Assembly (NCBI RefSeq): GCF_029626225.1
Contig: NZ_JARUBP010000001.1
Location: 7,254,001 to 7,318,000, forward strand
Direction: 5' to 3'
DNA: 64,000 nt
Source: Asanoa sp. WMMD1127
GTDB lineage: Bacteria > Actinomycetota > Actinomycetes > Mycobacteriales > Micromonosporaceae
In this document: in pieces, positions 35,085 to 43,168 of the stretch
Layout of the letters: each line of letters begins with the position of its first letter
Numbering within the stretch: the first letter of the stretch is position 1
The notes under the pieces: model-generated
The model's input: the letters and a program-made list of their open reading frames with translations, nothing else
The model's database searches: none
What the model was told of the DNA's origin: nothing
Program-made: the position numbers and the translations under genes

Positions 35085-35803
35085 GACGCCAGCACCGCCA
35101 ACGCCTCGCGGACGGTGAAGGCGCCCGCGTACAACGCCTTGCCGGCGATCACGCCTTCCACTCCCTCACTCTCCAGCGTGGCCAGCGCGCGCAGGTCGTC
35201 CAAGGTGGACACGCCGCCGGAGGCGATCACGGGCGCGGGCGTGCGGGCGCAGACCTCGCGCAGCAGGTCGAGGTTGGGTCCGCGCATCATGCCGTCCTTG
35301 GTGATGTCGGTGACCACGTACCGCGCGGCCCCGGCCTTGTCGAGCCGCTCCAGCACCTCGAACAGGTCGCCGCCGTCGCGGGTCCAGCCGCGGGCCGACA
35401 GCGTGCGTCCGCGCACGTCGAGCCCTATCGCCACGCGGTCGCCGTATTCGCCGACGACCCGGTCGCACCACTCCGGGTCCTCGAGCGCGGCCGTGCCGAT
35501 GTTGACCCGGGCCGCCCCGGTGGCCAGCGCCGCCCGCAGCGAGGCGTCGTCGCGGATGCCACCGGACAGCTCGACCTTGACGTCGAGGCGCGACACGACG
35601 GAGGCCAGCAACGGAGCGTTGGAGCCGCGGCCGAACGCGGCGTCGAGGTCGACCAGATGCACCCACTCGGCCCCGTCGTGCTGCCAGGCCAGGGCCGCCT
35701 CCAGCGGGTCGCCGTAGCCGGTCTCGGTGCCGGCGGCGCCCTGCACGAGGCGGACGGCCTGGCCGTCGGCGACGTCGACGGCGGGCAGCAGGTGCAGCGT
35801 CAT
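35081..35803 (-). CDS. priA: Phosphoribosyl isomerase A (bifunctional HisA/TrpF type)
   Basis: The 240-residue (beta/alpha)8 isomerase converts ProFAR to PRFAR in histidine synthesis. The catalytic Asp residues are in [18 protein letters not shown] (strand 1) and [16 protein letters not shown] (strand 6). In actinobacteria the enzyme also isomerises phosphoribosylanthranilate (PriA). The Arg in [12 protein letters not shown], equivalent to the PriA loop-5 Arg that moves between substrates, is present. No trpF is found beside the trp genes of this window, which agrees with the dual role. It overlaps hisF by 4 nt. Confidence 0.93.
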   Translation of the reverse strand: MTLHLLPAVDVADGQAVRLVQGAAGTETGYGDPLEAALAWQHDGAEWVHLVDLDAAFGRGSNAPLLASVVSRLDVKVELSGGIRDDASLRAALATGAARVNIGTAALEDPEWCDRVVGEYGDRVAIGLDVRGRTLSARGWTRDGGDLFEVLERLDKAGAARYVVTDITKDGMMRGPNLDLLREVCARTPAPVIASGGVSTLDDLRALATLESEGVEGVIAGKALYAGAFTVREALAVLAS

Positions 35804-35827
35804 GGTCTTCCTCCGCAGGAGAGCGAT

Positions 35828-36151
35828 CTATCCGGCCCGGCGGCCCAGGGCGACGACGACCAGGGCCGGCAGGCAGAGCAGCAGGAGCACGGTGAGCACG
35901 AGGCGCAGCGCCAGGTCGTCGACCAGGAACCAGACCAGCGCGAGCAGCACGAGCGTGACGACGGCGATGCCGGCCCGCTCGCCGCGGCTGCGCCGGACCA
36001 GCAGGCGGCCGGTGCGGCGGCGCTTCGGGGTCAGCCGGTTGACCAGGGCCCGGCGGCGCTGGCGGCGCGCGGAGACGCGGGCCCGCTTGGCGCGGAGCTT
36101 GGCGGCCTCCGCCTCGCGGGCGGCCCGGCGCAGGGCGCGTTCCTTAGCCAA
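35828..36151 (-). CDS. Small basic membrane protein in the his operon
   Basis: A 107-residue protein with a highly basic N-terminal half (AKERALRRAAREAEAAKLRA then many Arg) and two adjacent hydrophobic segments: AGIAVVTLVLLALVWFLV and LVLTVLLLLCLPALVVVAL. The start is TTG at 36151, giving MAKERALRR; it overlaps the hisH stop by 8 nt, which fits coupled translation. I recognise the layout from actinomycete his operons, but no function is known. The basic arm could bind RNA, DNA or acidic lipids at the membrane face. Confidence 0.75.
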   Translation of the reverse strand: MAKERALRRAAREAEAAKLRAKRARVSARRQRRRALVNRLTPKRRRTGRLLVRRSRGERAGIAVVTLVLLALVWFLVDDLALRLVLTVLLLLCLPALVVVALGRRAG

Positions 36152-36761
36152 GGGTGGCCAGCCAGTTGCCGAGCAGGGTCGCGCCCGCGTCGCCGGACTT
36201 CTCGGGGTGGAACTGGGTCGCCGACAGCGCGCCCCGCTCGACCGCGGCCACGAACGGCGTCTCGTGGGTGGTCCAGGTGACTCCGCTCCCGGGGTCGTGG
36301 GCCGCGTACGAGTGGACGAAGTAGAACCTCGTGTCGTCGGGCAGGCCGGCGAACAGCACCGAGTCGGCCGGCGGGGCGACCGTGTTCCAGCCCATGTGCG
36401 GGACGCGGCGCGCGGCGAGCCGGGTGACCGTGCCGGGCAGCAGGCCCAGCCCCTTGGTCACCACGCCGTGCTCCTCGCCCGCCTCGAACAGCACCTGCAT
36501 GCCGACGCAGATGCCGAGCACCGGGCGGCCCGCCGAGACGCGCTCGGCGATCACCCGGCCGGCCGCGCCGGGCAGCGCGTCGATGCCGGCCATGCACGCG
36601 GCGTAGGCGCCGACGCCCGGCACCACCAGGCCGTCGGCGTCGGCGGCAGCCGCCAGGTCGGGGGTCACGGTGACGTCCGCCCCCACCCGCTCCAGGGCCC
36701 GCTGCGCCGAGCGCAGGTTGCCGGAGCCGTAGTCGAGGACGACCACCTTGCGGGCGGTCAC
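36144..36761 (-). CDS. hisH: Imidazole glycerol phosphate synthase glutaminase subunit
   Basis: HisH (205 residues) is the class I glutamine amidotransferase partner of HisF. The nucleophile Cys is in RPVLGICVGMQVLFEAGEE, the oxyanion/GAY region is LVVPGVGAYAACM, and the His-Glu of the triad are in SATQFHPEKSG. HMGWNTV and YFVHSYAA are HisH-specific. The GTG at 36761 overlaps the stop of the preceding 54-residue membrane protein gene (GTGA); the longer open frame upstream is not HisH-like. Confidence 0.95.
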   Translation of the reverse strand: MTARKVVVLDYGSGNLRSAQRALERVGADVTVTPDLAAAADADGLVVPGVGAYAACMAGIDALPGAAGRVIAERVSAGRPVLGICVGMQVLFEAGEEHGVVTKGLGLLPGTVTRLAARRVPHMGWNTVAPPADSVLFAGLPDDTRFYFVHSYAAHDPGSGVTWTTHETPFVAAVERGALSATQFHPEKSGDAGATLLGNWLATLG

Positions 36762-36922
36762 GACGGCACCAGCCAGAGGATGCCGCCGACCAGCGCGAGC
36801 GCCGCCAGCAGACCGACGAAGACGACACCGCCGCGCGCCGCGCCCTGCTTGTGCATCGAGTAGGCGCCGCCGGACAGGATCCCGGCCAGGCCCAGCAACA
36901 GAACCGGCACCACCGAGCTCAT
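36758..36922 (-). CDS. 54-residue membrane protein in the his operon
   Basis: A tiny protein with two hydrophobic segments, VVPVLLLGLAGILSGGAYSM and VVFVGLLAALALVGGILWLV, joined by HKQGAARGG. ATG 36922 is preceded by GAGGGGCGG at normal spacing; the frame is open a little upstream, but that start has no RBS. It lies between hisB and hisH and overlaps hisH by 4 nt. Similar small membrane proteins sit at this place in other actinomycetes (from memory); the function is unknown. Confidence 0.75.
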   Translation of the reverse strand: MSSVVPVLLLGLAGILSGGAYSMHKQGAARGGVVFVGLLAALALVGGILWLVPS

Positions 36923-36995
36923 AGCCGCCCCTCGCTTCGCGAGGCACGCCAAGAGCCGGGCTCACTGAGCCAACCGGTTCGCTCGCTCCGCTCGC

Positions 36996-37607
36996 TCACA
37001 GTGCGCCCTTCGTGGACGGGACCGCGCCGCCGGAGCGGGGGTCGATCGCCACCGCGGCCCGCAGCGCCCGGGAGACCGCCTTGAACTGGGCCTCGACGAC
37101 GTGGTGGGCGTCGGGGTTGCCGCCGGGGCGGGCCGCCCGCAGCACGTCGACGTGCAGCGTGACCTTGGCCGCCAGGCCGAACGACTCGAAGATGTGCCGG
37201 GTCATGCTGGTGGGATAGACCGGCCCGATGTACGGCGCCAGCGGCGGCTCGTCGTGCACCACGTAGGCCCGGCCGGACAGGTCGACCGCGGCCCGCACCA
37301 GTACCTCGTCCATGGGGACCGTGGCGCTGCCGTACCGCTGGATCCCGGCCTTGTCACCCAACGCCTCGGCGAACGCCGTGCCGAGCGCGATCGCGGTGTC
37401 CTCCATCGTGTGGTGGGCGTCGATCTCGAGGTCGCCGACCGTCCGCACGGTCAGGTCGAAGCCGCCGTGCCGGGCGATCTGGTTGAGCATGTGGTCGTAG
37501 AAGCCGACCCCGGTCGAGATCTCGGCACGGCCGGTGCCGTCGAGGTCGATCTCGACCGACACCTTGGTCTCGTTGGTGGTCCGCTCCACGCGGCCGATGC
37601 GGCTCAC
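36996..37607 (-). CDS. hisB: Imidazoleglycerol-phosphate dehydratase
   Basis: HisB (203 residues, dehydratase only, no phosphatase domain) removes water from imidazole glycerol phosphate. The metal-binding His motifs are [16 protein letters not shown] and [18 protein letters not shown], repeated in the second half as [18 protein letters not shown] and [19 protein letters not shown]. The GTG start overlaps the hisC stop by 4 nt. Confidence 0.97.
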   Translation of the reverse strand: MSRIGRVERTTNETKVSVEIDLDGTGRAEISTGVGFYDHMLNQIARHGGFDLTVRTVGDLEIDAHHTMEDTAIALGTAFAEALGDKAGIQRYGSATVPMDEVLVRAAVDLSGRAYVVHDEPPLAPYIGPVYPTSMTRHIFESFGLAAKVTLHVDVLRAARPGGNPDAHHVVEAQFKAVSRALRAAVAIDPRSGGAVPSTKGAL

Positions 37608-38674
37608 AAGGACTCCATCGCGGTGAGGAAAGCGTCGGTCTCTTCGGGCGTGCCGGCGGTGACCCGCAGCCAGCCGGGCAGGCCGACGTCGCGGACGAGC
37701 ACGCCCCGGTCGAGCAGGGCCTGCCAGGCGGCCCGCTGGTCGCCGCCGACCTCGAAGAGCACGAAGTTGGCGTCGCTGTCGGCCACGGTCAGCCCGCGGG
37801 ACCGCAGCGTGGCCACGATCCGGTCGCGCTGCTCCTTGATCGCCTCGACGGTGGCGAGCAGGCCGTCGCGGTGGGCCACGGCGGCGCGGGCGGCGGCCTG
37901 GGTCAGCGCGCTGAGGTGGTAGGGCAGGCGGACGAGCTGGACGGCGTCGACCACGGCCGGGTCGGCGGCGAGGTAGCCCAGCCGGCCGCCGGCGAAGCCG
38001 AACGCCTTGCTCATCGTGCGGGTCACCACGAGCCGGGGGTGGCCGGGCAGCACGGTGAGCGCGCTCGGGGTGCCGGGGCGGGCGAACTCCGCGTACGCCT
38101 CGTCGACGACGACCATCCCCGGCGCCACGTCGAGCACCGCGGTCACCACGTCCGGCGGCAGCGCCGTGCCGGTGGGGTTGTTGGGCGAGCAGAGGAAGAC
38201 CAGATCCGGCGCGTACGCGCGCACCTGCGCGACCACGTCGGCGGCGGTCAGGGTGAAGTCGGCGCCGCGGCGGCCGTCGACCCAGCCGGTGCCCGTGCCG
38301 ACGGCCAGCAGGGGGTGCATCGAGTAGGCCGGCGTGAAGCCGAGCGCCGTGCGCCCCGGCCCGCCGAACGCCTGCAGGAGCTGCTGCTGGATCTCGTTGG
38401 AGCCGTTGGCCGCCCAGACGTTGGCGACGGTCAGCCCGTGCCCGAGGTAGGCCGCCAGGTCGGACCGCAGCGCCACCGCGTCGCGGTCGGGGTAGCGGTT
38501 GAGGTCGCGCAGCTCGTCCTGGACCGCCTTGCCGATCGCCTCGACGACGTCGTCGGGCACGGAGTAGGAGTTCTCGTTGGTGTTGAGCCGGACCGGCACG
38601 TCGAGCTGCGGCGCGCCGTAGGGGGTCAGCCCCCGCAGGTCGTCGCGCAGCGGGAGGTCGTCGAGGTGGGTCAT
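37604..38674 (-). CDS. hisC: Histidinol-phosphate aminotransferase
   Basis: HisC (356 residues) is a fold-type I PLP aminotransferase making histidinol phosphate. [12 protein letters not shown] starts the fold; [60 protein letters not shown], and the PLP lysine in [19 protein letters not shown] are visible. [16 protein letters not shown] ends the protein. ATG 38674 overlaps the hisD stop (ATGA); the frame is open far upstream only because of high GC. Confidence 0.96.
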   Translation of the reverse strand: MTHLDDLPLRDDLRGLTPYGAPQLDVPVRLNTNENSYSVPDDVVEAIGKAVQDELRDLNRYPDRDAVALRSDLAAYLGHGLTVANVWAANGSNEIQQQLLQAFGGPGRTALGFTPAYSMHPLLAVGTGTGWVDGRRGADFTLTAADVVAQVRAYAPDLVFLCSPNNPTGTALPPDVVTAVLDVAPGMVVVDEAYAEFARPGTPSALTVLPGHPRLVVTRTMSKAFGFAGGRLGYLAADPAVVDAVQLVRLPYHLSALTQAAARAAVAHRDGLLATVEAIKEQRDRIVATLRSRGLTVADSDANFVLFEVGGDQRAAWQALLDRGVLVRDVGLPGWLRVTAGTPEETDAFLTAMESL

Positions 38675-39990
38675 GCCGGGAACCTCGCCGTGACCGCCTC
38701 GCCGTGCGCCGGCAGGTCCTCGACGGTGGCCAGGGTCACCACGTGCGGGGCGGCCTCGCGCAGCGCCGCCTCGTCGTACTCCACGATGTGGATCCCGCGC
38801 AGGAACGACTGCACGGACAGGCCGCTGGAGTGCCGGGCGCAGCCGCCGGTCGGCAGCACGTGGTTGGAGCCGGCGCAGTAGTCGCCGAGCGAGACCGGCG
38901 CGAACGGGCCCACGAAGATCGCGCCCGCGTTGCGCACCCGGAACGCGACCTCGCGGGCGTCCCGGGTCTGGATCTCGAGGTGCTCGGCGGCGTACGCGTT
39001 GACGACGCGCAGCCCCTGGTCGAGGTCGTCGACGAGCACCGTGCCGGACTGCTCGCCGGTCAGCGCGGCGGTGATCCGCCCGGTGTGCTTCGTCTTCGCG
39101 ACCCGGCCCGGCAGCTCGCGGTCGACGGCGTCCGCCAGCGCGGGCGACGTGGTGACCAGCACGCTGGCCGCGAGGGGGTCGTGCTCGGCCTGGCTGATCA
39201 GGTCGGCGGCGACGTGGCCGGGGTCGGCGGTGTCGTCGGCCAGGACGGCGATCTCGGTCGGCCCGGCCTCGGCGTCGATGCCCACCGTGCCGCCGGAGCG
39301 CAGGATCCGCTTGGCCGCGGTCACCCAGACGTTGCCCGGGCCGGTGATGATGTCGACCGGCCGGCAGTAGCCGGTGCCGTCGGCGTTGGTGGTGCTGCCG
39401 TGGCCGAGCACCGCGATCGCCTGCGCGCCGCCGATCGCGTAGACCTCGTCGACGCCGAGCAGCGCGCACGCGGCCAGCACCCGCTGGTCGGGCAGGCCGC
39501 CGTTGTCCTTCTGGGGCGGGCTGACCACGACCAGCGCGTCGACGCCGGCCACCTGGGCGGGCACGACGTTCATCACGACCGTGGACGGATACATCGCCAG
39601 GCCGCCGGGGACGTAGAGGCCGACCCGCTCGACCGGGACCCAGCGCTCGGTGACCGTGCCGCCGCGTACGACCTGGGTGGTGGTGTCCTGCCGTTTCTGG
39701 TCCTCGTGGACCCGCCGCGCCCGGGCGATCGCCTCCAGCAGGGCGGCCCGGACGTCGGGGTCGAGGCTGTGCTCGGCCGCCTTGATCGTCTCGGGCGGGA
39801 CCCGCAGCTCGTCGAGGGTCACGCCGTCGAACCGCTGCGTCGCCTCCCGGACCGCGTGGAACCCATGCTCCCGGACCGCCTCGACGAGCGGGCGGATGGT
39901 CTCGACGGCCTGCGACACGTCGAGCCGGGCACGGGGCAGCAGACCGCGCGGGTCGGTGTCGACGCCGCGCAGGTCGATCCGGTTCAACAC
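38671..39990 (-). CDS. hisD: Histidinol dehydrogenase
   Basis: HisD (439 residues) catalyses the last two oxidations to L-histidine with Zn2+ and NAD+. The family signature region is [30 protein letters not shown], and [10 protein letters not shown] and EHLEIQTRD carry catalytic residues. [19 protein letters not shown] is the NAD-side motif, and [17 protein letters not shown]-type sequence ([18 protein letters not shown]) follows. The GTG at 39990 lies 7 nt after the -10 box TAGACT, so the transcript is predicted to be leaderless. It heads the his operon hisD-C-B-(54 aa)-H-(107 aa)-priA-F. Confidence 0.97.
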   Translation of the reverse strand: MLNRIDLRGVDTDPRGLLPRARLDVSQAVETIRPLVEAVREHGFHAVREATQRFDGVTLDELRVPPETIKAAEHSLDPDVRAALLEAIARARRVHEDQKRQDTTTQVVRGGTVTERWVPVERVGLYVPGGLAMYPSTVVMNVVPAQVAGVDALVVVSPPQKDNGGLPDQRVLAACALLGVDEVYAIGGAQAIAVLGHGSTTNADGTGYCRPVDIITGPGNVWVTAAKRILRSGGTVGIDAEAGPTEIAVLADDTADPGHVAADLISQAEHDPLAASVLVTTSPALADAVDRELPGRVAKTKHTGRITAALTGEQSGTVLVDDLDQGLRVVNAYAAEHLEIQTRDAREVAFRVRNAGAIFVGPFAPVSLGDYCAGSNHVLPTGGCARHSSGLSVQSFLRGIHIVEYDEAALREAAPHVVTLATVEDLPAHGEAVTARFPA

Positions 39991-39997
39991 CTGGCCA

Positions 39998-40003
39998 AGT
40001 CTA
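39998..40003 (-). promoter_or_regulatory. -10 box (TAGACT) of the his operon
   Basis: On the minus strand TAGACT is followed by 7 nt and the GTG of hisD. No Shine-Dalgarno is seen before that GTG. The box sits in a 91-bp divergent promoter region shared with the LON-domain gene. Confidence 0.55.
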
Positions 40004-40069
40004 GGCGTCCCAGCAATCGAGATTCCGCCGCCGTTCGCACGGTTAGGTCCTCGGTGCCCGGTCAGGCGT

Positions 40070-40075
40070 TAGGCT
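40070..40075 (+). promoter_or_regulatory. -10 box (TAGGCT) of the LON-domain gene
   Basis: TAGGCT lies 6 nt before GTG 40082. The spacing fits leaderless transcription. Confidence 0.45.
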
Positions 40076-40081
40076 CGGGCG

Positions 40082-40855
40082 GTGACGTCGCGGCTGCCCG
40101 TTTTCCCCCTTGGGACGGTGCTTTTCCCCGGCCTCGTGCTGCCGTTGCACATCTTCGAGGAGCGCTACCGCGACCTCGTGAAGCATCTGCTCAGCCGGCC
40201 GGACGGTGATCCACGCGAGTTCGGGGTGGTGGCGATCCAGCAGGGCTGGGAGACGCTGCCCACCGCCCCGCCGCCCGGGCAGTCGCCCACGGACCCGCCG
40301 CGGCTCGGCCCGGTGCCCGTCCACCCGCTCCCGCCACCGCCCGCCGCCGCGCCCGCCTCCCCCGGCGACGTGGCGCTGCACGAGGTCGGCTGCACGGCCG
40401 AGCTGCGCCAGGTGACCGAGCTGCCGGACGGCCGCTACGACATCGTCACCGTGGGCCGCCGCCGGTTCCGGGTGGTGTCGATCGACAAGACGTCCGAGCC
40501 CTACCTGATGGCCGAGGTCGAGTGGCTGCCCGAGCCGCCCGGCCAGGAGGAGCTCGCCGACCTGCTGGCGCCGCGGGTGCTGGCGGTGTTCCGGCAGTAC
40601 CTGACGCTGATCCGGGCCGACGAGCAGGAGCTCACCGAGCAGCTGCCCGAGGACCCGACGGTGCTGTCGCATCTGGTCGCGGCCACGGCGGCGCTGAGCC
40701 TGGAGGACCGGCAGCGGTTGCTGGCGACGCCCGACACGGCCGGGCGGCTGCGGGCCGAGCTGCGGATGCTGACCCGGGAGGCGGCGCTGCTGCGGCAGGT
40801 GCGGGCGGTGCCGGTGCCGCTGCGGGAGCTGGCGGTCCCGGCCTCGCCTAACTGA
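40082..40855 (+). CDS. LON peptidase substrate-binding domain protein
   Basis: A 257-residue protein of the LON N-terminal (PUA-like) domain family without the ATPase or protease domains. LPVFPLGTVLFPGLVLPLHIFEERYRDLV is the hallmark, and FGVVAIQQGWE and VGCTAELRQVTELPDGRYDIVTVGRRRFRV follow (split here by a Pro-rich linker of ~40 residues). Stand-alone versions are widespread in actinobacteria; a substrate-recognition role is inferred from the domain only. The C-terminal half is helical. It is divergent from hisD. Confidence 0.88.
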   Translation: MTSRLPVFPLGTVLFPGLVLPLHIFEERYRDLVKHLLSRPDGDPREFGVVAIQQGWETLPTAPPPGQSPTDPPRLGPVPVHPLPPPPAAAPASPGDVALHEVGCTAELRQVTELPDGRYDIVTVGRRRFRVVSIDKTSEPYLMAEVEWLPEPPGQEELADLLAPRVLAVFRQYLTLIRADEQELTEQLPEDPTVLSHLVAATAALSLEDRQRLLATPDTAGRLRAELRMLTREAALLRQVRAVPVPLRELAVPASPN

Positions 40856-41747
40856 GCAGGGCCTCGACGTAGCTGGTGAGTCGCGCCGCGGCGTCGATGT
40901 CGGTGCGGCCGAGTTCACGCCAGGGCCCGACCACCTTCTCGGCGGCGGGGGCGAAGGCGAGGGCGTCGAGCAATCGCCAGTAGCGGTGGGCGGCCGGGTC
41001 CGCGTCGAGCGTGCCGCCGGTGTCGCGGTAGTGGTCGGCGAACCGCATCCCCGCCTCCGCGCCGTGCAGGAGGGCGGTGGCGGTGGCGCAGTGGGCGACG
41101 TCGAGGTCGGTCGGGCCCCACGAGGTCTCCACCCAGTCCACGACGCCGGTGATCGTGCCGCCGGTGAAGAGGACGTTGCCGGGGTGGAAGTCGCGGTGCA
41201 GGAAGGCGCCTTCGTACGGCGGCGGGTCGCGCCGGATCTCGCTGATCGCCCTGCGCCAGAGGGCGTCGTCACCGCCGGGTGGCCGGACCCGGTCCGGGTC
41301 GGTCCAGGGCTGGTAGGTGCGCGGCCGGGTCGTCGGCGTGATCGCGTGGATCCGCACCAGCCGGCGGGCCAGTTCCGGGGAGTGGTCCTCGGTCAGGTCG
41401 ACGCGGCCCTTAAGCAGGGTCATCAGCAGGGACGGGTGGTCGCAGTGGTCGCCGGCCGGGTCGACCGCGACGAGTCGGGCGGCTGGGACGTCGGTGTCGG
41501 CGAGCAGTCTCAGGATGTCGGCTTCGCGGGCCAGCAGGTTGGGTGCGTGGCGGACGAAGAAGGGGGTCTGGAAGGAACGCAGGACGAGGGCGTACGGGCC
41601 GTCGGGGCCCTCGACGTCGAGCCGGCAGATCCGCGAGGTCCAGCCGCCGCGCAGGGTGCTCACTCGTGTGACGGCATGGCCGGGCGGCAGGGCGTCGTCG
41701 ACCCAGGCCTGGGTACGGGGCTCCAGGTCGGCGGTGGTCGGCGGCAT
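40848..41747 (-). CDS. Aminoglycoside phosphotransferase (APH)-family kinase
   Basis: A 299-residue protein-kinase-like enzyme. The Brenner motif is GAFLHRDFHPGNVLF (HxD...N), followed by the DFG equivalent GVVDWVETSWGP. The N-lobe shows TLRGGWTSRICRLDV and YALVLRSF. APH-family enzymes phosphorylate small molecules (choline, homoserine, sugars, antibiotics); the substrate here is unknown and a resistance role should not be assumed. ATG 41747 gives the normal length; the open frame extends to 41843 but that part is Arg/Pro-rich. It overlaps the LON-domain gene tail to tail by 8 nt. Confidence 0.85.
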   Translation of the reverse strand: MPPTTADLEPRTQAWVDDALPPGHAVTRVSTLRGGWTSRICRLDVEGPDGPYALVLRSFQTPFFVRHAPNLLAREADILRLLADTDVPAARLVAVDPAGDHCDHPSLLMTLLKGRVDLTEDHSPELARRLVRIHAITPTTRPRTYQPWTDPDRVRPPGGDDALWRRAISEIRRDPPPYEGAFLHRDFHPGNVLFTGGTITGVVDWVETSWGPTDLDVAHCATATALLHGAEAGMRFADHYRDTGGTLDADPAAHRYWRLLDALAFAPAAEKVVGPWRELGRTDIDAAARLTSYVEALLS

Positions 41748-41787
41748 CAGCGGGCCGCGTCGCCTCGGGCGGCGGCTCGGCGCCGGC

Positions 41788-43023
41788 TCACGGCGTCGGC
41801 CGAGGCTGTTGCCCGTCCGGAGCGCCGGGATCGCCCGGGCCATGGTGGGGCGGGTTCGGCGCGGTCGGGAAGCCGCTGCCCGGGTCGTCGCCGGGGACGC
41901 CGGGCGCGGCCGGGAGGCCGGTGTCGGCCGATCCGGGCACGCCGAGGACGTAGAACGGGTTGTTCGGCGTCGGCTGTGGGAGCTGAGGCTCGCGTTGCAG
42001 CGACGGCGTGCGGGACCAGCCGGCGAGCAGCGTGTAGATGATCACGGCGCCGAAGGTCGCGATGAGCAGGTCGCCGTGAACGAACGGGACGACGTCCCAG
42101 AGCTTGGTGAACCCACCGGCCCGCAGGTCCGGCGGCCGGGTGATCAGCTCGCCGGGCTTGGCCGCCAGGATCCTGTCGTGGTAGTCGCCGATCCCGATCC
42201 GCCGGCCGACCTGCCAGGCCAGGATGCTGGCCCCGATCGTGCCGACGACCAGCCCGGCGAGCGTCCACGGCCCGCGGTGGCGCCGGAACCCGATCCACGT
42301 CACCAACGCCGCCAGGACGCCGAGTACGAACAGCAGGATCGTGAACCACCCGTCCGACGCGATGAACTCCTCAGGGCTCGGCGTCGCGAAGACCGCGCCG
42401 TCGTCGGTCTTGATGATCGGCACCCCGGGCGCGAGCAGGGCCCAGAGCAGGCCGAGCGGGGCGCCCACGACGGCGACCACGACCGCGGTCAGCCCGGCCG
42501 CCCCGAGCCGCTGCCGCAACGGCAACGCCGGCGGCTCCGGCGCCCGCGGCCCCACCCATCCGTCCTGCGGCCCGACCACCACGCCACCGTCATGCTCGGT
42601 CGGCGCCGCCCAGCCGCCCGACGCGCTGGGATCACCGCCGGCCGGCGGCGCCGCCTCCGCACCGCGCGAGCCGGCGTTTCCCGTGTCGCCTGACCCGGCG
42701 TCGACGCCCAAGTCCGGGGCGCCGATCGGCCCCACCGGCTGCGCACCGCGCGCGCCGGCGTTCCCCGTGTCGCCTGACCCGGCGTCGAGCCCTGAGTCGG
42801 CGGTCGGAACCCCCGGCCGCGGCCGGGCATCCGGCGGCTGCCAGCCCGACGGCGGCGTGGCCCACGGTCCCGGACGGGACGCGGCGGACCCGCCGGTGGG
42901 CGCGGGCGGGGGTGGCGGGGCGTCCGCCGACGACCAGGTGCCGTCCCCCGAAGCGGGAGCGGCGCCGGAACCGGCGGGCGCCGCCCAGGAACCGTCAGTC
43001 GGTTCGGGGCTGGCGGCGGTCAC
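41788..43023 (-). CDS. DUF2567-like membrane protein with long Pro/Gly-rich N-terminus
   Basis: A 411-residue protein. Residues 1-~175 are low-complexity Pro/Gly/Ala/Ser. They contain a 28-residue duplication (DAGSGDTGNAG repeated, from an 84-bp DNA repeat). Then follow four hydrophobic segments: LTAVVVAVVGAPLGLLWALL; WFTILLFVLGVLAALVTWIG; LAGLVVGTIGASILAWQVG; and LLIATFGAVIIYTLLAG. Between segments 1 and 2 a periplasmic loop (VPIIKTDDGAVFATPSPEEFI) has the pattern of the actinobacterial DUF2567 family. The function is unknown. GTG start 43023. Confidence 0.75.
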   Translation of the reverse strand: MTAASPEPTDGSWAAPAGSGAAPASGDGTWSSADAPPPPPAPTGGSAASRPGPWATPPSGWQPPDARPRPGVPTADSGLDAGSGDTGNAGARGAQPVGPIGAPDLGVDAGSGDTGNAGSRGAEAAPPAGGDPSASGGWAAPTEHDGGVVVGPQDGWVGPRAPEPPALPLRQRLGAAGLTAVVVAVVGAPLGLLWALLAPGVPIIKTDDGAVFATPSPEEFIASDGWFTILLFVLGVLAALVTWIGFRRHRGPWTLAGLVVGTIGASILAWQVGRRIGIGDYHDRILAAKPGELITRPPDLRAGGFTKLWDVVPFVHGDLLIATFGAVIIYTLLAGWSRTPSLQREPQLPQPTPNNPFYVLGVPGSADTGLPAAPGVPGDDPGSGFPTAPNPPHHGPGDPGAPDGQQPRPTP

Positions 43024-43168
43024 CGACCGATCCTCTCAGGCGAATCGCCCATCGCCTACCGCACCCCGCCGCCGACGATCAAGCCCGGAGCGACATGAGC
43101 AACACCAGTCGCGCGCCGCCGGCCCAGGCCGACCAGGCGGCAGAGGCCCGACGGCCCGCTGCGGGCCG

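Noticed and set aside
40848-41747. Aminoglycoside resistance gene
   Set aside because: Only the generic APH kinase fold is visible; the context is housekeeping and most actinobacterial members act on other small molecules.
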